Assembly: GCA_024734495.1 (NCBI GenBank)
Contig: JALMQS010000089.1
Location: forward strand, 3,359,445 to 3,423,444
DNA: 64,000 bases
Direction: 5' to 3'
From: Forficula auricularia
Lineage: Eukaryota > Arthropoda > Insecta > Dermaptera > Forficulidae
Positions 1-10,900 of the stretch are shown piece after piece (within the stretch, counting starts at the first letter, position 1; each line of letters opens with the position of its first letter). Position numbers and translations under genes: made by a program. Below the pieces are notes generated by a model. The model made no database searches. It saw only the letters and a list, made by a program, of their open reading frames with translations, and was not told the DNA's origin.

Positions 1-1140
1 AATTTTAATAACCATCAGAATTATCCAACTGATAACCATACAGTTTCGGTCACCACTGGTCGACCATCCTCAGTAGTTCCAAAAACTGAAATGAAACATC
101 CATTCACATTTTCTCCTTTTATAGAGAATTATATAACACAAAATTTTTCCTTACAATAATTTGAAATCATACACACATCTCGCTCAAGAACCGGAACCCG
201 TCATTTCACATGAAACACTCATTCTCAAATCCTCAATACAGACACATCACACAATTCATTACAATCACACACACACATACATACAGCAACAATTTATAAA
301 AACGTTTATCACTGAACCAGAAACCATCTTGAATCAATGATTATACCAAATATTATTTTCAATTTTATTCCCTTCCAATTATCTCATTGCATAGTCAATC
401 ATTATACAATTAAAAAACCCATTATAAATAATCCATTCTAGAAACACATTATAAGTTAATTCATTCCTCATTTTTTATTTTTTATCAATGAAACATCAAA
501 ATACACATCTCCCTATTACACCCCTCTTATAAAATCAATACCTGTTCAATCAACATACCAAATCAAATCAACACTCACACAACAATGACACAATGAGACT
601 GCAACACTCTGACATGCCTTCCGAATTCATCCTGAAATTCACACATATTTGAAATCACGTGATGTGGCCCCTAGAGCTTATGCAACATTATCGACAGGAA
701 AGCATGGAATAAGTTCATATAGCAAGGGGAGCCCAACAAATGTACAATTTTCGAGCAAAATCTACTAATGAATAGCTAATTCCATGTATTATATAAATGA
801 AGTTAGGTTATTGGTTCAAGTCCTTAAAGATGCGCATAATAACTGATCCTATCGAATATTCAAAGTCAATAAAATAAAATACAAAGAAAATTCTTCTAAA
901 TGGAATAAAAAGAAAGAGGACTGATATTTACCAGACATTTCTAAATTATTATAATTATTTTTTTTAATTTTATAAATAGTTTTTGATTTTTAGACAAATT
1001 AACTTTTAAACTTTTAGTTTTAATTTTTTCTTAAAGCAATTTGAACCGCAAAAGTTAAATAATATAATCAATAATTTCTTATGTTAATTCTACATACAGA
1101 AAATTATTTTATTATTTTTTGAAAAGGAAAAATAAATTGA
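1..1140. other. AT-rich non-coding DNA, probably last PAL intron
   Basis: No open frame or splice-flanked exon is visible. The first 120 bases contain a partial copy of the foldback terminal sequence seen complete at 1326-1620 (shared words 'cagtttcggtcaccactgg' and 'ccaaaaactgaaatgaa'), so the left window edge cuts through that repeat family. The rest is A/T-rich and otherwise featureless. Placement in the PAL intron is inferred from the downstream acceptor at 4527-4528; the upstream donor lies outside the window. Confidence 0.4.
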
Positions 1141-1213
1141 GCATCCGACGGGATTCAAACCCGTGTCTCTCTCCTTTACGCGAAGAGCGGCTTTCCAACT
1201 AGCCTACGGATCC
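1141..1213 (-). tRNA. tRNA-like sequence, probably a pseudogene or SINE head
   Basis: On the minus strand these 73 nt fold as a tRNA. The acceptor stem GGATCCG/CGGATGC has one mismatch, the D arm is GGCT/AGCC, the anticodon stem is CTCTT/AGGAG, and the T arm ACGGG/CCCGT has loop TTTGAAT. Box A and box B are recognisable. The anticodon loop CGCGTAA would give CGT (Thr) but has G instead of the invariant T at position 33. With the acceptor mismatch, this argues for a tRNA-derived pseudogene or short SINE rather than a working gene. No A-rich tail is obvious next to it. Confidence 0.45.
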
Positions 1214-1325
1214 TCCCGCCAGATAAGCTCTTAGATTGAATGTCATTTTTCCTTTTCCCGGCTTTTTCTATTTAAAGTATAGTTACTTAGTTTTTATTTA
1301 TTTTTACAAATTACACTACTAGTAA

Positions 1326-1620
1326 TTATAGAGTTTCAGTCCCCACTGGATGACCATATTCAATAGTGAATATCATTTTAGTTTTTGGAAATTCTCAATG
1401 AAATCATCTCATTATTCATTTATTTCTTCCCATAGATTCGACACTTATTTGTCAACATTCAATAAAATTATTTCGGAATAATGTTTAATAAAAAAAATAT
1501 ATAGGTGTAAAATCTATGAAACGAAATGAATAATGAGATGATTTTATTTAGAATTTTCAAAAACTAAAACTATATTTACTACTCTAGATGGGCAGCTAGT
1601 AGGGACCGAAATTCTATAGT
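1326..1620. repeat. Foldback element (about 295 bp inverted repeat)
   Basis: The left arm starts 'attatagagtttcagtccc' and the right arm ends 'agggaccgaaattctatag'. The arms pair over most of their length, including the complementary words 'aaatcatctcattattcat' and 'atgaataatgagatgattt'. No open frame is present. A partial relative sits at the left edge of the window. It is most simply a non-autonomous DNA transposon, but I cannot name a superfamily. Confidence 0.6.
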
Positions 1621-1882
1621 GAATTTTTAAAAAGAAATTAAAATAATTTATCGAATTTAAAAAAATAAATTGTAAAATTTAGCAATGTCTCGGGCAGGCT
1701 TGAAACAGAAAAACGTATATCAAAGAAGTCTCAATAAATGAGCAGAAAGTATAAGTAAACAAAAAATACTATTTAAAGTAATAATTTTTAAAATATTAAA
1801 GAAAAATGTTTTATAATACTTTGAATAATTGATTAGATCACATATTAACATAATTTCCATTTATTATAACTCGTTTTTTAAT

Positions 1883-2600
1883 TTACCATACAGTACGGTA
1901 TGGTCAAGTATTGTAATCGTCCATGAAAAAAGTGTTTTTTTTTTGCTTCTTTTTTTCGAAATATCTCAAAAATGGCTGAAACTATTTTGATAAAAAAAAA
2001 TTTCGCGAAACTATGGCATTTCGGTCTACAAAAAAGCTCTAATAAGTGAACATCGAAAAAATTATATTTTTCGAGGTAATAACTGTTTTGTCAAAATGTC
2101 TGTTAGTCTGTTAGTTAGTCTGTCAGTCTGTGCGTTACCATATTTTTGTGGACGAACTAGCTCAAAAAACTAGTGTGGATATCAAAATCAAATTTCACAC
2201 GTAGTTTGGTGCATTGAGATTAAAAGCTGATTAGATTTTGGTGGGTATCTACACAAAATTAAGGGGGGAGGGGATTAAAATTTAAAATTATATTTTCAAA
2301 CTAAAAAACAAGAAAAATGAAATATACTATAAAATTAACCTATAATAAGGAAAATGTTTTTTTTTTCTGGTGCCAAAATTAGGGGAGGGGTTAAAAAATA
2401 AAAATCTAGGCCGTTTGAGCAAACTCAACCAAATTTTGTATACATAATCAGTAGTCTTCCAGAAGACTAAAAATGCAAAAACTAACCGCCCAAAATGAGG
2501 AGGGGGTGGGAAAAAAATGAAAATCTAGGCCCTTCTTCCAAACTCAACAAGAAGTGTATGGTAAAGTCAAGTGTATGGCCACATCAGAACGTGTCAATTT
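1883..2600. mobile_element. Interspersed repeat family A ('tatggtcaag'), about 720 bp
   Basis: This family is present here, inverted at 11650-12225 and 44815-45478, disrupted at 41235-42475, and as fragments at 46947-47160 and 52990-53640. Conserved blocks include 'gtatggtcaagtattgta', 'atctcaaaaatggctgaaac', runs of 'tcagtctgt', 'accaaaatctaatcagct' and a G-rich tract. The ends are imperfect inverted repeats around 'ttaccataca' and 'tgtatggtaaa'. No coding capacity is visible, so it looks like a non-autonomous element of unidentified superfamily. Confidence 0.6.
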
Positions 2601-3311
2601 ATTTTTTATAAAATTACTAGTGATTAATTATTTGATGAAATTTTACAAATTCAAAAATATTTAAATAAAAATTTAAAAAAATTCAATGAAAAGAAATCGG
2701 CTATATTTAGCTTCAGAGGCCTCTTGAAAACTGAAAGCTTTTATTTCTATAACTAGATACTTGGTTAAAAAATGGCAAATTGCAATAGATTGGTATAGAG
2801 ACCACCGTGGAAGGAGCTGAGTCTCTTTTCAAAGACCTTAACACTTGACTCACGTGAAATTTTCCTCTAACGGATTCTCATTAATGGTCACGACTTGGAA
2901 TGATCGTGTCATCGTGAGATTATTCATTAGGATTAGTGGAGGCCTCCCTACTTTTATACCTATAGTATATACTAAGAGGAGGGAATTTCAGGGAAACGGC
3001 CAGAAGAGATTAATCCATTCTCAACTCAAGAGTTTTAAATAATCTTCGTGAGTTTTAATGAAATCTTCTTCTCAGGAGTTTCTTTTGAAACACAAAATCC
3101 TCTTCTTTTTTTCAATTCATCAAATACACAAGTGAATAGCAAGATTGACATTAGAAAGAATTAGAGATCTATTCAGACAGAAAAATTCTATAAAATGAAT
3201 CATCAGTTTAAATAATATTATAACATGAAATTATTCTCATACGTAATTGATAAAATTATCATCAGATCCCGTAAAATTAAACCAGTAATCTATGCTTTTT
3301 AAACTTGTTTA

Positions 3312-3520
3312 ATTTTTTTTTTTTATTGTCACCTGAAACAAAGCCCATTTAGACAGCACATCAGTAAAGTGTTAGTAGGGTTAGTGAGGGAGTCGTGTTT
3401 TAGCCGGTAGAAATTTTATATGCCAGCCAGGATCGAACCCCGGCCTTCCGCTCCAACATCGTCATCATCGATGCCGAAGCGGAGCTAGCGCGTTAGCCAG
3501 CTCGGCTAACCCGACTCCCC
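3312..3520 (-). mobile_element. tRNA-derived SINE
   Basis: Read on the minus strand, a tRNA-like head (box A near 'ttagccgagctgg', box B 'ggggttcgatcctgg') is followed by about 120 nt of unrelated body and ends in an A-rich tail, seen as the T run at 3313-3324. A short possible target duplication 'tttaattt' flanks it at about 3309 and 3525. Head, body and tail fit a Pol III-transcribed SINE mobilised by a LINE. It lies inside the presumed PAL intron. Confidence 0.65.
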
Positions 3521-4206
3521 TTCTTTAATTTAAATCGCATAAAATAATCCAAGAAATTGATTCTAAATATTTGGATTTTAGACAAGTGGTCGAATTAATA
3601 ATGTTTAATTATTATTAATAATATTCTATATTCAGGTCAGACTATTCGGGATGAAATTGAAAAATGAGTTCAAGTTTCCTTGTTAATTTCATTAAAAATA
3701 TGAAAATAAATAAATAAATATACAAAATAATAATAATAATAGTTATTATTATTAATTTTCTATCAAAAGTTGTTAAAAATTGTTAGGATTTTTTTTATTA
3801 ATTTTAGACATATAAAGCAATAAGTCCTTTAGTTTTTCGAGATAACTACAATGAACGTACTTTCGATAAAGACCTTATTTTAAGTAAAAGAATGAAATTT
3901 TACTGTACAAAATTTTGACTAAGAGCCTGTTAGTCAAACTTCCGGATATTTTTGACAGCTAACTAAATAGTGTATGCAATCACCTAAAGCTAAAATTCAA
4001 ATATGACTATAGTTTGAGCTTAGTTTAAGCTGAAAATATTAAATTGATAATCGATTTTTAAAAAGAGTGAGGTTATGTTCCAATTAAATTTTAAGGTTGC
4101 CTATAAGCAGCACTGCAAAGAAATTTCAATGTTATCCTGTCAACTAACTTAATCTTCAGTCGTAAAACAGCAAGTTTTATTGGACGTTGACAAGATATAT
4201 CAATAG

Positions 4207-4471
4207 TATATCGTCGCCTTAGACTGTAAACCTGCTAAATCATATATGACATATTAATACCGTTTGAAAGAAAAAGAGATGCAGGATCGTCCAAGTAAAA
4301 CTACTACTTAAAATTACGATTAACGATAAGTTGTAGAAAAAAATGTGAAAAATAGTTTCTTTCCATAACAACAAATATTAAATTTTGTTTGTTTTTTTTT
4401 CTCTCCCCTGTAAAATGTCCTTGTTGTTAGCTCACAGTAAGCAGGTTTACACTCTAAGGCGACGATATTAT
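4207..4471. repeat. Terminal inverted repeat pair in PAL intron
   Basis: About 31 bp at 4207-4237 ('tatatcgtcgccttagactg' onward) is repeated in inverted orientation at 4440-4471, with two or three differences. The 200 bp between the arms has no open frame. This looks like a small MITE inserted just upstream of the splice acceptor of the PAL terminal exon. Confidence 0.5.
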
Positions 4472-4528
4472 AAAATAGTGATGTTAAAAATAAGATGATA
4501 ACAATGTTTTGTTGATTTGTTTTTGCAG

Positions 4529-4663
4529 GGCTTCCGCAATCCACATGACGTAGTTGTTTCTCCAGATGGCTCTGCAATGTATGTGGCTCAAATCGGTCCA
4601 AATCGTGTGACTAAATTCACTCTGGACAACCCTGAGGAAGCACCTAAGCGGGCCGCATTTTGA
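4529..4663 (+). CDS. PAL peptide-amidating lyase, terminal coding exon
   Basis: This exon encodes 44 residues and a TGA stop. It follows a strong acceptor (a T-rich tract, then 'ttgcag' ending at 4528), and reading from GGC at 4529 gives a phase-0 junction. The peptide begins GFRNPHDVVVSPDGSAMYVA and ends with a charged Pro/Glu/Lys/Arg tail. This is the last NHL-type blade of peptidyl-alpha-hydroxyglycine alpha-amidating lyase, which cleaves the hydroxyglycine intermediate to an amidated neuropeptide plus glyoxylate in the secretory pathway. From knowledge of the family, the His of NPHD is a candidate zinc ligand. Upstream exons lie outside the window, so I cannot separate Pal1, Pal2 or a bifunctional PAM form. 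The short hydrophilic tail has no transmembrane segment, which fits a soluble luminal enzyme. The family call is firm; the paralogue is open. Confidence 0.85.
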   Translation, partial: GFRNPHDVVVSPDGSAMYVAQIGPNRVTKFTLDNPEEAPKRAAF

Positions 4664-5035
4664 GCTGGGCTATTTGCCCGCCCCCTCTAAACTCTTTCCA
4701 ATCCCACTTTCTTCTTTCTTCTCATACTTTATCTTTTCCTTTCTCTTCTTCCCCATCTATTGGTCTTTGTCTTCTTCTATTTCTTCCACTATCTGTCACA
4801 CCCTCACTCTTCTTCTTCTACTTCTACACCTTGCACTCTTTCTTTAAATCCAATTGGAAACTCTGCACAGTTCTGTCGTCTGCATTTCCTTCTTCCATTT
4901 CACTATTTCTTCTATCTAAGCGCGCTACTCTTGTCTCTTCTTCTTCTCTACTTCACTTTGATTCTACCTAACTCCTTTCTTACCCTTCTTCTTCTTCCCA
5001 AAAGAAGATATGTGATTAACAGCTGAACGAATAAA
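4664..5035 (+). promoter_or_regulatory. PAL 3' UTR with candidate poly(A) signal
   Basis: A strongly pyrimidine-rich stretch (CTT/TCT repeats, 4669-4990) follows the stop codon. The first good AATAAA is at 5030-5035, downstream of a purine-rich 'aaagaagatatgtg'. Further AATAAA-like words in the A-rich DNA to 9.5 kb could extend the UTR. The short open frames here on both strands are products of base composition. Confidence 0.45.
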
Positions 5036-6850
5036 ACAAAACAATCTTAAAAAATACACAAAAAAAAATAAAAAAATAAAATAAAATACAAATATCTATC
5101 AGTAAAGTAAAAAAGTAAACAAATAGAAATAAAAAAGTAAATTAAAGAGAGAGAAAATAAAGTACAAAAAAACAAAAAATTGGAATGGTTTAAAAAATGA
5201 AGTTTTAAAGTTCCCTTTATGTTAATGATTTGCGTTAACACAGGGATTTTCAAACGATAAAAGCTAAAACCTTTGGTTAGAACGAAGTCCAGAGATAATG
5301 CATTACAACACCAACACCAGTAACAACACAAAACAAAACATCAATACAATTCCACAAACCAAGAAGAAGAGATTTCTAATTTGCTCTGCGAGAACCGAAT
5401 CGCTTAAATGTTAACCAAATAATGCATCCTTAGAGTAATAAACACACCAAAAACACAATAACACACACATTACACACATACTCATTCAAAAACCACCACA
5501 ATGTCACTAAATCAAACACGCTAAAACTAACACCAAATTGTCAAACTACTCACATTAAACAATTAAACACAACAACTACAAATTCGTTCAAACCAAATAA
5601 TTAATATTCTATTCTCAACAAACATCAAAAAACAACAACAAACAAAAATAGTTTCACATTTTAACTCTGTTAGTGAACAGTAAAAACAAAATAGAAATGT
5701 CGAGTTCTTAAACAATTTTCGATAAGATTGTCTGGAAACAGAGTTTAAATGTCGAAATGAGCAATAACAACAGACTCAACTACACCAACAATAACAAAAA
5801 CAAAGAGGAAAACCAACAAATTAAGACCAGTTGAAAGTCAATTTTACACTTAAGCCAACCTAGGAACGGACAGGGTGAGGGATTCATGTTCGTTTATTCT
5901 TAGTTCCCCAATTTAGAGATCCAATCGTTGTCTTAGGAATTAAAAAAATCTTACTACACTAGTTCAATGGGTATCATAATAATCATAGGGAAAAGTTGAT
6001 AATCAATATAAATTATTTTTAGCGTCTAATCATCATCTCTTCCGGGGTCAAAATATCCCATCGTTGTCATAAAAAAATCCAAAAACTATTGGTCTATGTT
6101 GAAACGAATAGGACCTATATATATCATAGCGAAAAGCCTTAAAATTGTAGGAAAAATTGATAATAAATGAATCAATTTTTTAGTGTGATCATCATCTCTT
6201 CCGGGTATTTTCAATGGAAGCTAAAAAAAAATCGATTGAAAATACCCCCTGCCTCAGACTCGATAAAAAATTTCAAAAAACACATTTGGCTTGAAAATTT
6301 ATCAAAAACAACATATCTACACATCTAATAATGGATTATTAATATTATATGTTTGTTTATTTGAGAAATTTATTAAAGGGCATTTTGATACAGACTTTTG
6401 GATAACACCTGATGAAATACCGTTGTCAAAAATAGAGAATGCGGGAAATGGGCTATTATAAAAGTTCAATAAGTAGAAATGCTTTATTGATGAAATTATA
6501 AACATACCATCTTAAATCTTGGGGGTGAGTTATCTCGAACAAGTCTTAGGACTGATTACTCTGGAGAAAAAATACATCATAAATCTTGGAGGCATGTGGT
6601 TGTGTCAAACCAGTCTTAGGACTATAACCTCAGGAAGAGAAAAAGATCTTTAAGTATAGAAAGGAAGCATTTTATTTTTTCTAAACATCTCTCTGAACAA
6701 ACACTACACCAAACTTAAGCCTATGTAACTCATTACGCGGCAACGCATTACCACAAATTATTCATGAATTCGAGCAGGATGATATTCTGAAGAGTCAAAA
6801 AATAAAATGATTATTTCTGTGCATTAAATTTCTTAAATTCAGCATTTCAA
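5036..6850. other. A-rich non-coding DNA with local duplications
   Basis: No gene is visible. Two diverged local duplications occur. One shares 'atcatctcttccgggg' and neighbouring AT-rich text at about 6016-6055 and 6160-6205. The other repeats an 'aaatcttgg...gtcttaggact' block at about 6511-6555 and 6581-6620. The area may be extended PAL 3' UTR or intergenic DNA. Confidence 0.35.
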
Positions 6851-6857
6851 TGATGAC

Positions 6858-6987
6858 GAATTCGACTTATGAATCTGCCACTGCACTGCAGTGAACCACG
6901 CATGCGTACTTTGACTTTTCATTAGAAATTTTAAAGCGCACATGTATAGCTTGTACTAGTGCAGTATCAGTTCTGTAAGTCGAACAC
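6858..6987. repeat. Palindromic MITE family B, copy 1 (diverged)
   Basis: An imperfect foldback of about 130 bp. Outer arms are 'aattcgacttatgaa' and 'taagtcgaac'; inner arms carry GCATGCG-type words around 'tttgacttttcattag'. It is the most diverged of four family copies. Confidence 0.5.
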
Positions 6988-7742
6988 ATTCTGACCTTTT
7001 ATATTCACTTTTTTTCCTACTACAGCCCATATAAATTTTTTGAACAAAAAAGCATATATTATCTATTCGTGATCAAGTTCCGAAGGAAAAACAGGAAAGT
7101 TATTCAGATGATATCATAATACATATACACAAACAAATTTCGGTTTAATAAATAAATAAAAAATCAATCGAGTCCCAAGGCACAATGCTAGATTAATTAA
7201 TAATAATTAAATAAGTAATTAGTGAGTTTAAAAAACATGGGAGTAAAATATAACAGTTAATCATTTAAAAATACGCACAATATTTGGCTTTTAAGTTGTT
7301 CCTGATAGTGAAAAACTCATTGTTGTATAGCGTAATTATTTCTAAGGCACAATAACATCGCTTCATAGATTAATTCAATGTTCTAGTGTACATGCTAAGA
7401 AGTTTTTTTTAACTCTATTAGGTTTGTTTCTTCAACCGTCGTGAATGGTTTGAGATTGTCCGATGCATCCGCAGTATATTACTACGCATGTACTTGATAG
7501 TTTCAAACCAGTTGCGAAGGCTCTAGAAACAGGCCTAGTAATATATCGATGGTAGAGTTAAAAAAGCAAAAACAATGAAAACAACTCAGGTATTTAATTC
7601 ATTGTTTCTGTCTATATTAATAATGTATTCTAATCGAAGTAAAACATTAATATAATTGTCTGGTGTGTGGTTCATTTTAATCTTAACTTGGAAACAAACA
7701 GCAAAAGGTATGAAATTAGCGGTGAGGGTTGTAACTCTTATG

Positions 7743-7871
7743 GCGCAATTGGTTTAATGCACTAGCCCTACACTCGGGTGAAATGAGCATGCGTATTTTG
7801 ACATTTTTATGAGAAGTATCAAAATGCGCATGCACAGTTCGCCCAAGTACAGCGCGAGTGCTCTTAAGTCA
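7743..7871. repeat. Palindromic MITE family B, copy 2
   Basis: Inverted arms contain 'gagcatgcgtattttgac' and 'caaaatgcgcatgcac', with outer 'cactagccctacactcggg' against 'gtacagcgcgagtgct'. Length and internal words match the copy at 8448-8580. Confidence 0.6.
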
Positions 7872-8447
7872 AATATGCTATCAGTTTGCGACGTGTGGGT
7901 TATTTTAGAAGTGTTTCATTTTATCATCTTTTTACTTTCACTTATATCTATATCATTATTTAATATTAGATATATGTGGAAGTATTCTTCTTCTTCTTCA
8001 TCTTCTTCTCGATCATCATCCTCATTTTGCCATTCATCCATTCATCTATCAAATTCTCCATCCTTCCATTAATTCATTCATTATCTGTCCTTTTTCTCAT
8101 CATCTCTTCCTCCTCTTTTTTCTAATCATTAAAAAAACGCACAATTAGTGAAACATCAGAATTAAGAGGAACACTATTCAGCCCAGGGTTGTAGTTTTTA
8201 GGTTCGGGACGGGGGCCAATTCGCTAAGTTTCCCTCAGGGTCTAGACCGCCTGTTTTTAGATGATCGTGTCATTTCCATCTAGGTATGGCGGGAAAGAAG
8301 TATTCATAAAGTTCTAGTCAACTGGTGTAGTTATATTCACAAGTGAGGTAACCAAAAGTACAGCTCATTTGGATTGTCCAAATCATGTGAGCTGTACTCT
8401 AGATTGTCCAAGTTGCAATTAATTACACCATTATATGTCTCTCTTGG

Positions 8448-8580
8448 CGTATTCGACTTGAGGCACTAGAACTGCACTCGAGCGAGATGAGCATGCGCAC
8501 TTTGAGATTTCTCATAAAAGTTGCAAAGTGCGCATGCTCAGTTCGCCCAAGTGCTGTACTAGTGTCATAAGTTGAATACG
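8448..8580. repeat. Palindromic MITE family B, copy 3 (best preserved)
   Basis: The outer ends 'cgtattcgactt' and 'aagttgaatacg' are near-perfect reverse complements. The inner arms 'gagcatgcgcactttg' and 'caaagtgcgcatgctc' are perfect ones. It has no coding capacity and is the reference copy for the family. A CT-rich microsatellite follows directly at 8585-8608. Confidence 0.7.
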
Positions 8581-8609
8581 AAATATCTCTCTCTCTTTCT
8601 CTCTCTCTG

Positions 8610-9600
8610 TGTGTTTTAGATCAAAAGTAAAAGAACAATAACATATTCAATATTAATCGCGTTAATTAAACAATCTAATGTGTGTTAAAATCCAAAGTAA
8701 ATAAATAAACCTAAAAACAATTTCGCTTTCATTATCTTAACATGTGTAAATATAATCAACAAAAATAACAACCAATGCTGAATAAAACATTAAAAATACA
8801 ATCTAATTAGTTGTAATGTGATAAAAAAATAGGCTTTTGTGTAAAATTGACTTGATATATTATGTAACAATACTTACTAATAACAACAGCCATAAGAGAG
8901 AATAGGATCAACAACAAATAATAAACTAATAATAAAATAAATAAATAAATTCCAACGAAAACAAAACAAATCAAAAAATACAAAAAAATAACAAAAACAC
9001 TAAATAAAAATCCTCTCAAAAAAAAAATTAATAATAATTATAATAATCCAATGAATCGCAGATTGTGTTTTGCATTTTTCTGTCTCACCCATGTCTGGTA
9101 TATGTTTGTGTACGTCGTGTGAGCGTCCTTAAAAAACAAAACAAGCAGAATAAAAAAACTAAAAAAAAAAAATAAAATGAAACATAATAAGAGAAATAAT
9201 AATAATAATAATATATATAAAAAAGTAACAACAGGAAATATTAACCAAAGTAACCTTAAATCGAAGTGAAAAAAAAAACAAAAAGAAAAATAAAACGATA
9301 AAGAATAATTAATTAAAAAAATGAAAACAAAAACAAAAAAAAAATCAAAAAAATTAAAACAAAAACCTAGGAATGATATTCAGATGGCACCACCGAGATC
9401 GGATGAAAAGCATTAGTGATAAGATAGATGGATAATTTAAGATAAACAAAATAAAAAATTAAAAAATAACAAAAAATGTAAAAAAAAAACTTGTAAGGGC
9501 AACAAATAAAAAACAACAAAACAATATCTTTTTTTTTATTTATTTAATAGAGTACCTACTCAAGTCAATGAGCTACTTGAACAATTTTTTTTTTAATTGA
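8610..9600. other. A-rich low-complexity DNA
   Basis: Almost continuous A-rich sequence with AAT, AAC and ATAA microrepeats. A short less biased patch (9060-9130, 'tctcacccatgtctgg') is the only unique-looking text. No exon or RNA gene is visible. Confidence 0.4.
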
Positions 9601-9613
9601 AAAGATTTAGTTT

Positions 9614-9697
9614 TCTAGGAGTAGCAGAGCTGTTGATTCATTAGGAGTAATCAATGAAATCAATGAGAATGACCTCTGCTTATGGAAAATAAACATA
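9614..9697 (+). repeat. Hairpin repeat family C (AGCAGAG), copy 1
   Basis: AGCAGAG (9623-9629) and CTCTGCT (9674-9680) can pair and enclose about 45 nt. Flanks 'gag(t)agcagag.tgttgattca' and 'ctctgcttatgg...aataaacata' match the other copies of this dispersed family at 10741, 18423, 31466, 45935, 58862 and 63523. Confidence 0.55.
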
Positions 9698-9705
9698 ATT
9701 CTAAT

Positions 9706-10157
9706 ATGAAATTTCTTCACCGATTTCTTTGAAATTTTCACACAACATTCCATTCAAATACACGAGTGTTTTTATAGATATCACACCTGTGGCATGTAAA
9801 AAATATTTTTTTCGAGGAAACAACTCCAGCGCCACTCTGGGGGGTAAAAGCAAACAAACGAGATGACCGATAATAGCTTTTTGGGAATCTTTCAACTGAC
9901 AATATTATTTTTGGTTAAGGGAACAACAATTATAAACCTGGCCCAAAATTTAGATATACCAATGGGAGAACCAAACGGACATATGTTGTAAATATAGTTT
10001 CGATACGTCCAGTGGTTTAGGCGTGAAGCATAAGAGTCACAGCAACGCGTGATCGGGTCAGCTATTATGTATATATAAATTTTAACCATAAAACGAGACG
10101 CTCCCCGCCAGGGACTAGGTGACGCCATGCCGAAGGCCCGGGCGTCAGCTAGTATTA
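9706..10157 (-). mobile_element. Interspersed repeat family E (CTAGCTGACGCCCGGG), copy 1
   Basis: On the minus strand it starts 'actagctgacgcccgggc' and runs through 'ggggagcgtctcgttttatg', 'aagctattatcggtcatct' and 'tgaatggaatgttgtgtgaa'. The same order of blocks lies on the plus strand at 33373-34072. Termini of this type are common in arthropod repeats. I infer a non-autonomous retroelement or Helitron-like element but see no domain that decides. Open frames in both copies begin with similar peptides because the repeat is shared, not because they are genes. Confidence 0.6.
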
Positions 10158-10185
10158 TATAAATATAAATCTCATTGGTTTCCCC

Positions 10186-10262
10186 GATGGGTGAACCGCG
10201 ATCTAATATTGTGTACTCTTATTTCCACTTCCACTTTCATTTCCAAGTAGAAGACAATAGAT
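10186..10262 (+). repeat. Fragment of the GGGGTGAACCGCGA-ended repeat
   Basis: 'gatgggtgaaccgcgatcta' followed by 'tgtgtactcttatttccactt' matches the left end of the minisatellite-bearing element at 16046-16330. Only about 75 bp remain and the tandem core is missing. Confidence 0.45.
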
Positions 10263-10275
10263 GCAGGGGCATTAT

Positions 10276-10345
10276 CTAATGCAGTGTTACTCAAAATTTT
10301 TCGAATGTGGAACCCTTTTCCGTATGGAAGGTAAGCGTAGAACCC
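10276..10345 (+). mobile_element. hAT-like terminal fragment
   Basis: 'cagtgttactcaaaattttt' and 'tgtggaaccc' resemble hAT superfamily ends (CAGTGNTTCTCAAA type). No matching right end or 8-bp duplication was found, so this is a fragment call only. Confidence 0.3.
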
Positions 10346-10666
10346 GACAATCTTGTGATTCGAGTTAAAAGGAGGTCCTTTCGCCGCTAATGTTAAATAA
10401 AAAATATTAGATTATAACTATAACTTCATTTTTATAATAAGATTGGAGAAATTTTTGGAGACGGACTGATAAGTGAAATTGAGTGGATATTGACGAGGCA
10501 GTCCAAAAAAAGAAGATAATTTATACTATCTTTTTATTCATAAACCGGCGTCTCGATAACTAAATTATAATTGTGCTGAGAATGAAATACAATATATTAT
10601 TGTTACTGCCTCTGAAAGAGGAGACAGAGGGAAATGTCAGATTGGATTTCCTTCACTGACTTTTCA

Positions 10667-10708
10667 AAACCCTGAAGAAGGAGGGAATAGACTCCGAAAC
10701 GTCGGTTT
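10667..10708 (+). ncRNA. Hammerhead-like ribozyme motif 1
   Basis: Stem I AAACC (10667-10671) pairs with GGUUU (10704-10708). Core CUGAAGA is at 10672-10678, stem II GGAG/CUCC at 10680-10683 and 10692-10695, and GAA at 10696-10698. The self-complementary ACGU (10699-10702) would form helix III only in a dimer, and C10703 sits at the cleavage position. One unpaired A (10679) between core and stem II departs from the standard consensus. Activity is untested. Confidence 0.55.
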
Positions 10709-10746
10709 ATGAATAAAAAGATAAATTGAAAGTTTTTGCCGAGAGT

Positions 10747-10900
10747 AGCAGAATTTTTATAAATTGAAGGAGACAATAAAAGAGTGTGTCTTCTGCTGGA
10801 ATTATAAATTTTATTTACTTATAACGAATATAAATAAATTATAAATAAATGAAATATATAATTCCAGCAGAAGACACACTCTTTATTGTCTCCTTCAATA
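10747..10900 (+). repeat. Family C hairpin, variant copy nested in foldback
   Basis: AGCAGAA (10747-10753) pairs with TTCTGCT (10791-10797). Compared with AGCAGAG/CTCTGCT in other copies this is a compensatory G-C to A-T change. The segment 10763-10815 is then repeated in inverse orientation at about 10848-10900. Confidence 0.5.

Noticed and set aside
1141..1213. Functional tRNA-Thr (CGT)
   Set aside because: G at position 33 and an acceptor-stem mismatch argue against function despite a full cloverleaf.
4660..5331. Overlapping open frames of 88-103 codons just after the PAL stop
   Set aside because: They lie in CT-rich or A-rich low-complexity 3' UTR, overlap in several frames and lack any domain.
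9701..10128. Minus-strand frames similar to one at 33803
   Set aside because: Similarity is due to the shared interspersed repeat family E; frames differ and are interrupted.
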